A stretch of DNA of 64,000 nucleotides from an uncultured Latescibacterota bacterium (GTDB lineage: Bacteria; Latescibacterota; UBA2968; UBA8231), in contig OY282352.1 in assembly GCA_958295495.1 (NCBI GenBank), forward strand, positions 5,030,049 through 5,094,048, read 5' to 3'. Positions 43,266 to 52,383 of this stretch are shown piece after piece (the first letter of the stretch is position 1; each line of letters opens with the position of its first letter). Both the position numbers and the translations under genes were made by a program. The notes under the pieces were generated by a model. The model was not told the origin of the DNA. It worked only from the letters and a program-made list of their open reading frames with translations, and ran no database searches.

Positions 43266-43557
43266 GACCTTTGGAGTCTAGTATAGCGATCAAAAGAAAA
43301 AAAGCAAATTCAAAAAACTCGGGCAGTAGAGGTTTAGCGAAAGAGCGGCTGCTGAGGGTTTCTAGGCAATACCTACTTTTTTATCATCAATAAGTAGTCT
43401 AGCATCGTCTGCCATGCTTTGAGGAACACTCTTTTTTCACCTATTGGGCGAAGCGTCCATGCACGGTCGAACCAGACGCATATCCAATGATGGATTCTAA
43501 GGCCCTATTGGTGATATTGGCTTTACGGGGAGACGCCATGTATATAATCCCCTCTTC

Positions 43558-44781
43558 ATGGGCAGCGTCCGGCCCAGCCTAGTGGTGGCCCTGTCCATTC
43601 CCTTTTCGGTGTTGTTCGCAACCCTCGGCATGCACTATTTCGGCCTCTCGGCCAACCTCATGTCCCTCGGCGGCCTAGCCATCGCCATCGGCATGATGGT
43701 CGATGGTACCATCGTCGTGGTCGAAAACGTGGACCGCATATTGCGGCGCCAAGCCGAACCGGACGAGGGACGCGTCGAGGTCGTAGCCCGCGCCTGCGTG
43801 GAAGTCGGTCGTCCCATCGTCTTCGCCATCGTCATTATCATTCTCGTATTCCTGCCCTTGTTTACCCTGCAAGGAGTAGAGGGCAAAACCTTCCGCCCCC
43901 TTGCCTACACGGTGGCCATGGCCATGTTGGGCTCGCTGATTTTTGCCCTGTTCTTAGCCCCGGTGTTATCGAACCTGTTGCTGCGGGCACCCAAATCCAC
44001 GGACGCCGGCACCCAAGCCAGCGAAGGTTGGATGATGCGCCGCTTGGTGGCCGCGTATCGACCCATCGTCTCTCGCTTCGTTGCCCACCGCTTCTGGGCA
44101 CTCGCCTCAGCGGGCGTCCTCCTGCTGATTGGGCTGGTGATTTTTCCGCGCCTCGGGTCGGAGTTTACCCCGGCCCTACAGGAAGCTACCCTAGTCCTGC
44201 GCCTGACCATGGCTCCCTCCATCTCGCTCAAGGAAAGCACCCGCATCACCATGCTGGTCGAGCGTCGCCTATTGCAGATCCCCGAAGTTACCGGCGCGGT
44301 TTCGCGCATCGGTCGCGGCGAAGTCGGCGCTCATACCGACCCCATAAACAGCGCCGAGATGTTTTTGCTGCTCAAACCTAGAGACCAGTGGCGCACGGCC
44401 CACGATCAGGAAGAACTGCGCGAGATGATTCGCGCCGAGTTGGGGGAAATTCCCGGTGTGCTGACCAACTTCACCCAACCCATTGCCATGACCGTGGATG
44501 AATTGCTCGAAGGGGTGCGGGCTGAACTGGCGGTCAAGCAACGCGTCCGCGAGGGCGTGGACTTGGATGAAGCCTCAATCCAAGGTGCCTGTCTGCGGGT
44601 GCGGCCGGTGCTGATGACCGCCCTGACGACGGCCCTGGGGCTGATTCCGCTGTTGTTTTCCAGCGGTACTGGCAGCGAAGTACAGCGACCGCTGGCTACG
44701 GTAGTCGTCGGTGGCTTGGTCAGTTCCACCGTGTTGACCTTGCTGGTGCTGCCGGCGCTCTATAAATGGTTTGCCGTGTAA
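43558..44781 (+). pseudogene. Doubly deleted CzcA/CusA-type RND efflux gene
   Basis: An open frame of 407 codons holds only parts of a heavy-metal RND pump (about 1040 residues when whole). It begins at TM2 (GSVRPSLVVALSIPFSVLFA), keeps the proton-relay region (GMMVDGTIVVVENVDRILR) and part of the porter domain up to QPIAMTVDELLEGVRAELAV, then jumps directly to KQRVREGVDLDEASIQGACL near the last membrane helices. About 340 residues are missing at the N-terminus and about 250-300 inside, yet the frame is kept. A working pump is not possible. No membrane-fusion (CzcB) gene is present. The 43266-43557 gap holds no further remnant. Confidence 0.75.
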
Positions 44782-44860
44782 CTGAATCGCGGAGAAGCGG
44801 TGGAACGGGAAGAAGTGGCCTCCCACTAGAGCGTCGCGACCGGAATCAGCCCAGCGCCGT

Positions 44861-44894
44861 CTATAGCCTTATCCTTATGCTATAGTTATTATAG
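44861..44894. promoter_or_regulatory. Overlapping inverted repeats upstream of the Cu/Zn permease
   Basis: CTATAGC (44861-44867) pairs with GCTATAG (44879-44885), and CTATA-GTTAT-TATAG (44880-44894) forms a second dyad. They lie 40-73 bp before the permease start, in the expected promoter position, and are candidate sites for a metal-responsive repressor. Confidence 0.4.
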
Positions 44895-44933
44895 AATCTC
44901 GTCGCCTCATCCCAATGCACAGGAGGCTATTGA

Positions 44934-46178
44934 GTGCCCTTTGAATTTCTTGGGATATTGACCCGTTTTTTCGACTTCCTCTGGTCGTCCTTCCTGTTGT
45001 TAGCGCCCATGCTTTTGCTTGGGCTGTTCCTTTCCGGCCTGATCCACGTGTTCATCTCCCGTCAGGCCATACTCCGTTGGCTCCGCGACGATAGCCTAAA
45101 ATGCGTAGCTACGAGTTCGGCCATCGGCGTACCCGTGCCGCTGTGCAGTTGCTCGGTCGTGCCGGTGGTTGCCGAGATGCGCAAGAAGGGCGCGTCCCGC
45201 TCGTCCTGCATGTCTTTCCTGATAACCGCGCCGGAGACAGGCGCAGACTCAATTTTAGTCACCAATGCCTTCTTCGGCTTCGTCGTTGCCATTGTTCGGC
45301 CCGTCATCAGCTTCATCACCGCGGTCGTCGCCGGGATTTTTTGCATCGGCCTCATAAGAGACGACCGCGACGAAGCCGCGGCGAGCGACCCCGACCACTG
45401 CCACAACTGTGCCCACGACCATGGCTCGCACCAAGCACTCATAGCCGACCGGGATGATTGCTACGTCAGCCCGTCGCAACTGAAAGGATTAGTGGTCAAC
45501 TGGTTGCAGGAAATTGCTGGCAGATCTTCTTCGGGCGAAGTACCCACAGACGGTCGGGATTTGGACTTCAAGAAGCTGGTCGAGCACGTCTTTCGCTATG
45601 GCTTCATTGAAATTGCGGACGACATTCTCTTTGCGCTACTGGTGGGGGTAGCCTTGGGCGGGGTGCTCTTTCTGGCGATTCCAAGCGACCTGATGGCGAA
45701 TGAATATGCCCGCTGGCTGTCCTATCCGGTCATGGTGCTGATCGGCATTCCCCTCTATATCTGTGCATCCGCCAGTACCCCGATCGCCGCCGCGTTGGTT
45801 GCCAAGGGAGTCAGCCCCGGCGCGGCACTAATTTTTCTGATGACCGGACCGGCCACCAACACGGGCACCATCGCGATCATCGTCAGCCAATTCGGCTCCC
45901 GCTTCGCATCCATCTACGTCGCCTCGGTCATCGCGGTTACGGTCGTCCTCGGCATCGCCATCGACGCGCTGCTGCTGGCCGCTGGTCTGACGATTTCCGC
46001 GAACCTCGACGCCTCCCATGCGCCGGCTATTCAGTTCCTGCAATGGGGCAGTGCTGTTGCCCTCATCGCCCTGATCGTCTGGCGGTTCCGGGCCGGTGCC
46101 CTGCGCAGCGGGTACGAGGATATGCTGCTCAATATGCGTTTCCGATCCAGCACTGGCGACAGGTGTGGAGATACCTGA
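44934..46178 (+). CDS. SO_0444-type Cu/Zn efflux permease
   Basis: 414 residues from GTG 44934, with AGGAGG 7 nt upstream. The family marker PLCSCSVVPVVAEMRKKGAS is at about 69-88; about eight membrane helices follow, with a second permease repeat (ICASASTPIAAALVAKGVSP). The cytoplasmic loop (about 140-165) is Cys/His-rich (DPDHCHNCAHDHGSHQA), which suits metal binding. Members of this DUF318-related family export copper or zinc. It is an independent unit downstream of the dead RND gene, with palindromes at its promoter. Confidence 0.88.
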   Translation: MPFEFLGILTRFFDFLWSSFLLLAPMLLLGLFLSGLIHVFISRQAILRWLRDDSLKCVATSSAIGVPVPLCSCSVVPVVAEMRKKGASRSSCMSFLITAPETGADSILVTNAFFGFVVAIVRPVISFITAVVAGIFCIGLIRDDRDEAAASDPDHCHNCAHDHGSHQALIADRDDCYVSPSQLKGLVVNWLQEIAGRSSSGEVPTDGRDLDFKKLVEHVFRYGFIEIADDILFALLVGVALGGVLFLAIPSDLMANEYARWLSYPVMVLIGIPLYICASASTPIAAALVAKGVSPGAALIFLMTGPATNTGTIAIIVSQFGSRFASIYVASVIAVTVVLGIAIDALLLAAGLTISANLDASHAPAIQFLQWGSAVALIALIVWRFRAGALRSGYEDMLLNMRFRSSTGDRCGDT

Positions 46179-46226
46179 TCCGCAGTCATTTCTTGCGGGG
46201 CGTCCTCTTCCCACCACACCAATAAT

Positions 46227-47267
46227 TTACGTTTCCGACCCCATAAACTGCCGTATGTACTCGCCTCTCGGCGTCAGTAGGGTGGAGACGTCGATCACAT
46301 TGGGCACTTTATCCATTATCTTCTCGCGGATCTGTTCAACGACGGCGTACCCTTCTGCTACCGTGAAATCTGGGTCGGTTTCCGCGGTTAATTCAACATA
46401 CAGAGCACCCCCCATGGACCGGATGCGAATATTGTGGGTAAATGTCACCCCTTGTACCTCTTCTGCCATCTCCTCGATTAGGGCTACCGTCTCTAGCGAG
46501 GGCGAGAAATCTATCAGCTCTTTGACCGCGTTGCTCCCAACTTCCCAAGCACTGTGCAGGATCAGGCCCGCGATCACGACCGTGGTGACCGGATTAATCA
46601 ATGCGAGGGCGGGAAAATAGGAAGAAATGAAAATGCTCAGCAGGACGGCCAAGGCGCTGATGGAATCGGCCCGATGATGCCATGCTTTCGCAATCAGCAT
46701 GGGGCTGTTCAGGCGGATGCCCTTGCGCCGAGTTGCGCGGAACAGTATTTCCTTGGCAATCAAGGAGATTAGAATGACCGCGCTGATGGGAAAGAGCCAA
46801 TGCCCTAAGGTCCCATCCTCTGTGGCGTGCTCCTCGTGGTCGTCGTGGTCGTGGTCGTCGTGGTCTTCAGTCCCATGAGTTTCCGCTTCTTCCACCATAG
46901 CTGGGGACATCCCATGTCCGTGATCGTGATGACCGAAAGCCCCCATAATCAGTTCCACGCTCACAAACGCGAGCAGGAACGCGGCAAAAAGCGCCAGCAG
47001 GGTTTCGATGCGGCGGCGACCGTAATGGAAGCGCACGTCCTCCCCCTGGTGCTCAACGTGCGATCCCATCCGCACGGCGACCCAAGCGACGACATCGGAT
47101 ACAATGTCCGACAGCGAGTGGACCCCTGAAGCCGTCAGTGGAAGGTAGCCGGTAAAGCTGCCGAGGCCGATTTTTACGACTCCCAGTATGCCGTTTGTGA
47201 CACCACTTGCCACGATAACGGCCGTAGCTTCCCTAAGTCTCATTTTTTCATTGGACTCTGCATGCAT
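46227..47267 (-). CDS. Cation diffusion facilitator (zinc exporter)
   Basis: 346 residues from ATG 47267 (AGGAGGG, 7 nt spacing). CDF features: six membrane helices, metal site residues in SGVHSLSDIVSDVVAW and KAWHHRADSISALAVLL, a long His/Asp loop between TM3 and TM4 with FGHHDHGHGM and DHDDHDHDDHEEHATED, and a C-terminal cytoplasmic domain (VQGVTFTHNIRIRSMGGALY). It exports Zn2+ or a similar cation in exchange for protons. It diverges from the ZIP gene across a 207-bp region with a dyad. Confidence 0.92.
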   Translation of the reverse strand: MHAESNEKMRLREATAVIVASGVTNGILGVVKIGLGSFTGYLPLTASGVHSLSDIVSDVVAWVAVRMGSHVEHQGEDVRFHYGRRRIETLLALFAAFLLAFVSVELIMGAFGHHDHGHGMSPAMVEEAETHGTEDHDDHDHDDHEEHATEDGTLGHWLFPISAVILISLIAKEILFRATRRKGIRLNSPMLIAKAWHHRADSISALAVLLSIFISSYFPALALINPVTTVVIAGLILHSAWEVGSNAVKELIDFSPSLETVALIEEMAEEVQGVTFTHNIRIRSMGGALYVELTAETDPDFTVAEGYAVVEQIREKIMDKVPNVIDVSTLLTPRGEYIRQFMGSET

Positions 47268-47371
47268 ACCATTACCCTCCTGTAAGATGCCGTGGACGAT
47301 TAGAAATGGATTACCAGCCGTCCCGTCAGCGCGGGACCCCAGCGGTGGCCAAGACTGAGCTCGATAGCGAC

Positions 47372-47412
47372 CTTCTGTATAATACCTCGATAAAATCGCG
47401 CTATACAAGAAG
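47372..47412. promoter_or_regulatory. Candidate metal-responsive operator/promoter between CDF and ZIP genes
   Basis: CTTCTGTATA (47372-47381) and TATACAAGAAG (47402-47412) form a near-perfect dyad whose centre is the palindrome CGATAAAATCG. A -10-like TATAAT (47378-47383) lies in the left arm, reading toward the ZIP gene. The arrangement suits a repressor such as a Zur- or ArsR-type protein controlling export and import together. Confidence 0.4.
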
Positions 47413-47474
47413 AAATCGACCGCAGCAGACACCGCGATCGCCGGCTGTCTAGCTAGTTTCCGGTTATAGCCCTC

Positions 47475-48335
47475 ATGGATGAAAACGCTCTACTGGTTTT
47501 GTCGGCCTACTCAGCCGCTATCGTTGCCGCTTCCTTGCTCGGCGGGAAGTTAGCAGTCTTGGGTACCATGACGCATACGCGCACCCAAGTGGTAATGAGT
47601 CTGGTGGCCGGCTTCATCCTCGGCATCGCCATGTTTCACCTGCTACCCCACAGCTTCGAGCACATTTCTGGGCCTGACATGGTAGAAAAAGCCGTGGGGT
47701 GGATGGTGTTCGGCATGGTCCTGATGATTTTTTTGCTGCGCATCTTTCACTTTCATCAGCACGACTTCAGCAGCGAAGCAAGTGATCTGTACGATCGACG
47801 CGGCCACGGTGGCGTACATGCGCGGAGTTTGTTGGGCATTGCCCTCGGCCTCGGAGTGCATACCGCGACCGAAGGGATCGCGCTGGGCACCAGTGTGCAG
47901 ATGGGTCCGCCGCACGACGGCGCAGGCGCATTGGCCGGACTGGGGGTATTCCTCGCCATTCTACTGCACAAGCCGCTCGATGCGTACTCCATCGTCGGCA
48001 TGATGCAGTCCGCCGGTCACAGCCGACGCGCCCGCACGGCCGCCAATGTCGGCTTTGCCATGCTGTGCCCTTTGGTGGCACTGGCGAGTTTCTGGGGCGT
48101 GGGATTGCTCGGCCCGGAAGAAGGGGCGGTGGTCGGCTATGCGCTGGCCTTTGCCGCGGGCGCGTTCCTGTGCATTGCCTTGAGCGACCTGCTGCCGGAG
48201 ATCCATTTCCACAGCCACGATCGCGGCAAGCTCATCGCATCCCTCCTCGTGGGCATCGGTCTGGCCTATGCACTGTATTGCGTTGAATCCAGCGCCCTCC
48301 ACGGGCATGGGATGGAGACGCATCAAGGGCCTTAG
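47475..48335 (+). CDS. ZIP-family metal transporter
   Basis: 286 residues, about eight membrane helices. TM4 holds HTATEGIALG (about 129) and TM5 HKPLDAYSIV (about 165), the metal-binding helices of ZIP proteins; a His-rich segment (FHFHQHDF) lies in the loop after TM3, and HFHSHDRGK near the C-terminus. Divergent from the CDF gene. ZIP proteins move zinc or iron into the cytoplasm, the reverse of CDF, so the pair may set metal levels both ways. Confidence 0.88.
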   Translation: MDENALLVLSAYSAAIVAASLLGGKLAVLGTMTHTRTQVVMSLVAGFILGIAMFHLLPHSFEHISGPDMVEKAVGWMVFGMVLMIFLLRIFHFHQHDFSSEASDLYDRRGHGGVHARSLLGIALGLGVHTATEGIALGTSVQMGPPHDGAGALAGLGVFLAILLHKPLDAYSIVGMMQSAGHSRRARTAANVGFAMLCPLVALASFWGVGLLGPEEGAVVGYALAFAAGAFLCIALSDLLPEIHFHSHDRGKLIASLLVGIGLAYALYCVESSALHGHGMETHQGP

Positions 48336-48353
48336 CCCGGCAGTGATCAAAAG

Positions 48354-48539
48354 CTATAAGGAGGCCGGAGGAGAAGTTAGAAGCCAGCCGAACCGGCCGC
48401 TCCCCCCGTCCTCGGTCGCGCTCGTCGGATTCAGCACCAAGGTCATCCCGGTCGGCTCGTCGTCGTCCGCAATGGGGACGGTCGCGCCGGTCCCCCCCAC
48501 CGTCTCCCCGTCGTCGTCCACCACCCGCAGGTCGAGGGG
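48354..48539 (-). pseudogene. Fragment of a Calx-beta/Ig-type repeat protein
   Basis: A 62-codon open stretch on the minus strand ends at TAG 48354-48356 and is bounded upstream by a stop at 48540-48542. It reads LDLRVVDDDGETVGGTGATV, then ADDDEPTGMTLVLNPTSATE with EDGGS, the boundary between two Calx-beta or Ig-like repeats of large adhesin-type surface proteins. No start codon or further repeat is present, so it is a remnant. Confidence 0.5.
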
Positions 48540-48588
48540 CTACCGGCGACTCCTCCTCTTCCGGCGCGGCGGTTCGCCAACCGCCCGA

Positions 48589-49599
48589 CTATATCGCCAC
48601 TTTCTGCCCCTTCTTCACGGACTCGATCTCCTTCAGGCACAACAGCAGCGAGTTCCGCGCGCTCTGACCGCCCAGCTCCTGCGATGCCCTACCGTGCGCG
48701 ATTGCATCCACCGCTTCCTGCAGCTCGCCCACGAAGCCGTCCTCGCCCGGCAGAGGCGGGGTGCAGACCGCGCCGTCCTTGGTCAACAGTTGCGGCGGCT
48801 GGCCCCAAGACGAGTTGTACTTGAGCGTGGCCTCCGCAAAGTACACGTCATAGCCGTGCTCAAAGGGACAGCCCTGTTGCGCCAACCAGCCGCCTTCGGC
48901 GCTGATCGCCATCGGGCCGTCGTACTGGTAGTGGGTGTTGATGTACTCGACCGTCTCGCCCCGGCCAACGTACCCTTGTGCGCTGACTGCGGTGGGCATG
49001 CCGAACAAAAACTGCACGAAGTCCGCGTCGTGGATGTGCAGGTCGATCGCGGGTCCGCCGGTCTGCTGCAAGTCGGATGGTGCCCACCACGCCGGACGCG
49101 AGATAATCCGCTTGAAGTGGGCGGCGAGCACTGGGCCGTGTTCCTCGCTGGCGACGCGCTCTTTGATCAGCCGGAACTCTGGAAAATACCGCAGGACGTG
49201 GGCAACCATAAACTGCCGCTGGTGTTCCCGGGCCGCGGCCACGATCTGGTCGGCGGCGGCCAAGGCTACTGCAATGGGCTTTTCCAATAGCACGTGCTTG
49301 CCGGCGGTTAGTGCGCGGATGCTGGTCTCGACGTGCATGGTCGTTGGCAGGCAGATGTCAACCAAGTCGATCTCCGGGTCGGCGAGCAGCTCGTCCAACG
49401 TTTCGTAGCAGCGTATTCCCGATAAATCCTGCATCCCGCCGCTGTCGCCGAAATTGCCCTGAATGTCGCGCCAATCCCCCGCGCGCTTTTTGGGGTCGCG
49501 GGAGACGATGGCCGCGACTTGGCCCCCTTTGACTTGGGCCATCGCCTTGTAGTGGGTCATGCCCATAAAGCCGATTCCAACAATGCCGATATGGACCAT
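48589..49599 (-). CDS. Gfo/Idh/MocA-family oxidoreductase
   Basis: 336 residues, ribosome binding site AAGGAGG. NAD(P)-binding GIVGIGFMGMTHY at the start, GKHVLLEKPIAV (EKP motif, about residue 110) and the C-terminal sheet domain with GGPAIDLHIHDADFVQFLFG, where the D-x-x-x-H-D residues are in the catalytic position. Such enzymes oxidise or epimerise sugars and inositols at a ring carbon. A stand-alone gene flanked by a remnant and by the DUF4143 ATPase gene. Confidence 0.9.
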   Translation of the reverse strand: MVHIGIVGIGFMGMTHYKAMAQVKGGQVAAIVSRDPKKRAGDWRDIQGNFGDSGGMQDLSGIRCYETLDELLADPEIDLVDICLPTTMHVETSIRALTAGKHVLLEKPIAVALAAADQIVAAAREHQRQFMVAHVLRYFPEFRLIKERVASEEHGPVLAAHFKRIISRPAWWAPSDLQQTGGPAIDLHIHDADFVQFLFGMPTAVSAQGYVGRGETVEYINTHYQYDGPMAISAEGGWLAQQGCPFEHGYDVYFAEATLKYNSSWGQPPQLLTKDGAVCTPPLPGEDGFVGELQEAVDAIAHGRASQELGGQSARNSLLLCLKEIESVKKGQKVAI

Positions 49600-49699
49600 T
49601 ATTTCCTCCTTGTGTGGAACCGCTAGAATAGGCCCCGCGCCCGACTGCTGTCAAGCCAATTGCGGCCCAAGGCGATTTGCCGTATATCAGAGGCCGACG

Positions 49700-51007
49700 C
49701 TACAGGTCGCGCAAGTGCTGTGCGTAATACAATGGCCAAGTCTCAATTACCCCTTCCCCCTCGCCACCGGGACCCCCGATGAGCTTAATGGCGCACCGCG
49801 GCCGGTAGCGCTCCACGTAGGACCGCAAGCTGCGAGCGTGGGTGCGGGTCCCGCTTTTTACCTCGACGGGGATGATTTCTCCATCGCGGCCGCGATGGAG
49901 AAACTCCACCTGGGCGTTGGCCTGTTCCCAGCCGAACGTGGGATAGGCCACGCGCACACTCAGTTCGTTCTGGACGAAGTTTTCCGCAATATAGCCCTTG
50001 AAGCTAAGGCTCTGTGCCCGTTGGTCGGCATAAGTCAGACCAAGCATGTAGCCAAGCAACCCCACATCAAATAAGTAGAGCTTGAACATGTTCTGCCGCG
50101 CCTGCGCCCACAGCGGGGCTGTGGGCCTTCCCTTGAGGGGATAGCACTTCCGCACCAGCTTGGCCGTCTCCAGCCAGTCGATAGGGCCGCGCAACTCTTG
50201 ATAGCGCCGCTTCCGCTCGACCGCATCCCTGAACCTGAAACGCCGCACGGAGTCGTCTTGGCAGGCGGCCAGTTGACGCGGTACGCTCGCAAACACTTGC
50301 TCAATGTGTTGTGCGTGGAGCTTGCCGGCATACTTGCCAAAATCGCGTTGGTAGCCCGCGATGAGATCCTGGTGAATCCGCCCGACCCGCTCAACCCGCG
50401 CGCGAATGGTGCCCTCCCCTGCAAACCACTCAGCCACCGCTTCTGGCATCCCACCGACGAAGTAGTGCGCCAGCAGGAAGGGCCATAGCTGTTGGTGAAC
50501 GGCCCGCCCGCGCCGTTGCGCTCGAAACGCCTGCAACAGCCTCGGCTGCCCGGCGGCCATCAGAAATTCCTCAAAGCACAGCGGGAACAACTCAAACTGC
50601 TGGACCTTGCCGACCGGAAACGAGTCGAGCAGACCGATATTGGAGCCAGAGGCGCAAATGAACGCTTGGGGGAGGTCTTCGGCAAAATACTTGAGCGAAT
50701 CAACAGCGGCTTGGCACTCTCCTACCTCGTCGAAGAAGATGAGATCCCGACTTACATCAATGTCCACATTAAAGCGCAGCTCGATGTTGGAGAGCACAGC
50801 CTGCGGGTCGAGGCTATCAGCGAACAACTCCGCCAGCCCCGGCTCCAGCCGAAAGTCGAGTCTATGCACTTGGCGGAACTCCTGCGGCCCGAAGAGCTGT
50901 TCGATCAGATAGGTCTTGCCAACTTGACGTGCGCCGTCGAGCAATACCGGCTTGCGCACCGGTTGCCGTTTCCACTCTACCAGATCGTCAACTAATAAGC
51001 GTTGCAA
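49700..51007 (-). CDS. AAA ATPase with DUF4143 domain
   Basis: 435 residues when started at TTG 51007, which has AGGAG at 6 nt; the frame from 51025 would bury that site. Walker A LLDGARQVGKTYLI (about 23-36), Walker B LIFFDEVGE and a sensor-like CASGSNIGLLDSFPVGKVQ lead into the C-terminal DUF4143 part, with a nuclease-like core in PVEVKSGTRTHARSLRSYVE near residue 390. Such ATPases are abundant in archaea and uncultured bacteria; the function is unknown, perhaps linked to mobile elements or toxin-antitoxin-like behaviour. A striking palindrome lies just upstream. Confidence 0.88.
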   Translation of the reverse strand: MQRLLVDDLVEWKRQPVRKPVLLDGARQVGKTYLIEQLFGPQEFRQVHRLDFRLEPGLAELFADSLDPQAVLSNIELRFNVDIDVSRDLIFFDEVGECQAAVDSLKYFAEDLPQAFICASGSNIGLLDSFPVGKVQQFELFPLCFEEFLMAAGQPRLLQAFRAQRRGRAVHQQLWPFLLAHYFVGGMPEAVAEWFAGEGTIRARVERVGRIHQDLIAGYQRDFGKYAGKLHAQHIEQVFASVPRQLAACQDDSVRRFRFRDAVERKRRYQELRGPIDWLETAKLVRKCYPLKGRPTAPLWAQARQNMFKLYLFDVGLLGYMLGLTYADQRAQSLSFKGYIAENFVQNELSVRVAYPTFGWEQANAQVEFLHRGRDGEIIPVEVKSGTRTHARSLRSYVERYRPRCAIKLIGGPGGEGEGVIETWPLYYAQHLRDL

Positions 51008-51035
51008 AGAATCACTCCTGTTCAATGGGAAAACA

Positions 51036-51091
51036 GCACTTTTATGAAGATAAAAATACGAAAAATAACACTTTTATCTTCGTAAAAGTGC
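51036..51091. promoter_or_regulatory. 20-bp inverted repeat at the DUF4143 ATPase promoter
   Basis: GCACTTTTATGAAGATAAAA (51036-51055) and TTTTATCTTCGTAAAAGTGC (51072-51091) are inverted copies with a single mismatch around a 16-nt AT-rich spacer. They begin 28 bp upstream of the ATPase start codon, in a locally AT-rich patch within GC-rich surroundings. Autoregulatory operator or recognition site of the ATPase is the best guess. Confidence 0.6.
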
Positions 51092-51246
51092 GAATTCCGA
51101 GCATTTTTTTAGGTAAAAGGAGAACTCACCCGCCAGATCTCACTAACCGCTAAGCGTCCTTTTGGCGATCATCCGCAGGGCTGTTATACTATCTCGCGTG
51201 CCGGATGTTGCCGGTGCGTCTCCATACCCCAACGAGGAACCATCCC

Positions 51247-52383
51247 ATGCCCGCTGCGACCTACGGTATGCTGCTGGTCAGCTTCAGCAAGCACAGTCAC
51301 CAGCAGCACTTCGTTCCCCTGTACCAAGCCCATCCCCGCCTGCGCATCATCGGCGTAGCCGACTACCCCGACATCGACCCGGACTTGCGCCGCTACAACC
51401 AGCAATGGGCCAGCCAACTCAACGTGCCCTACTCAGAGGACCTCGACGAGTCCATCAACGACCCGGCCGTCGATATTGTCAGCGTCGGCTGCGAGATCGA
51501 GCGGCGGTCCGCGCTCATCGTCCGGGCGGCCGAGGCCGGCAAGCACCTGTGGATCGACAAGTTTCCCGGGGCCACCCTCGCCGAGTCCGAAGCGTCGGCA
51601 GCCGCGGTCGAGCGCACCGGCGTCCGGGCGATCATCCCCGGCTACGCCTACGGCACTCTCGCCCAGCACACCCGCCACGTCCTCGCCAGCGGCGACTTGG
51701 GCATCCTGCTCGGCGTCCACGTCGATGTGATGTTCGGCAAGGGCTGGCCGCGTCCCATAACCCAACGCCGCGCCTTTGCCGCACCCAACGGCCGGTGGAA
51801 ATACCCGGATATCAAAAGAGAGTTGCTGACGGTGGGAGCTTATGCCGTCGGCCTAATCCAAGAATGCCTCGGTCCCATCCGCCACGTCGTCGGCCACGCC
51901 GGGGCCTTCTTCTTCCCCGAACACGCGGCCCACGGCTGCGACGACTTTGGCACCTTGACCCTGACCGATGCCGACGGCCGGGTGGCGACCTTGTGCGGCG
52001 GGCGCATTGGCGCGGCCTCCCATCCCCAAGGCGGACCATCGCGGGCGTACCTAATCGGCACCCGCCAGAGCGCCACCATCGACGGCAAAAGACCGGCGCT
52101 GGACGCCTATCTGCGCGACTACAGCACCAGCTACGACTATCGGCCCGACCCCCAAGACCCCATGCAGTGGCACGGAGGCCCGCCCGTCCCAACCCCTTCC
52201 CTATCCGAGGACACAGCGGGCTTGGCAGCCGGGCTCGACGATTTGGTCGCCGCCATTGACGACGACCGCCCGCCCCGCTATGGCGTGCGCCAAGCGCGGG
52301 ATTTGATGGAAATTATCCTCGCTGGCTACCGCGCCATCGAGTGCAACGCGGCCATCGACCTACCGCTGGAGCAAGAGCTATGA
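51247..52383 (+). CDS. Gfo/Idh/MocA-family oxidoreductase
   Basis: 378 residues from ATG 51247 (CGAGGA upstream). The N-terminal part is Rossmann-like (LRIIGVADYPDIDPDLRRYN; VDIVSVGCEIERRSALIVRA; GKHLWIDKFPGATLAESEA), with DKFP replacing the usual EKP, and lacks the classic GxGxxG at its start. The C-terminal domain has RELLTVGAYAVGLIQECLGP in the catalytic stretch. It is coupled by a 4-nt overlap to an uncharacterised protein gene and probably acts with it on a sugar-type compound. Confidence 0.82.
   Translation: MPAATYGMLLVSFSKHSHQQHFVPLYQAHPRLRIIGVADYPDIDPDLRRYNQQWASQLNVPYSEDLDESINDPAVDIVSVGCEIERRSALIVRAAEAGKHLWIDKFPGATLAESEASAAAVERTGVRAIIPGYAYGTLAQHTRHVLASGDLGILLGVHVDVMFGKGWPRPITQRRAFAAPNGRWKYPDIKRELLTVGAYAVGLIQECLGPIRHVVGHAGAFFFPEHAAHGCDDFGTLTLTDADGRVATLCGGRIGAASHPQGGPSRAYLIGTRQSATIDGKRPALDAYLRDYSTSYDYRPDPQDPMQWHGGPPVPTPSLSEDTAGLAAGLDDLVAAIDDDRPPRYGVRQARDLMEIILAGYRAIECNAAIDLPLEQEL

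Noticed and set aside
48268..49290. 340-codon plus-strand ORF opposite the Gfo/Idh/MocA gene
   Set aside because: Antisense shadow of the minus-strand dehydrogenase, which has clear motifs and a strong ribosome binding site.
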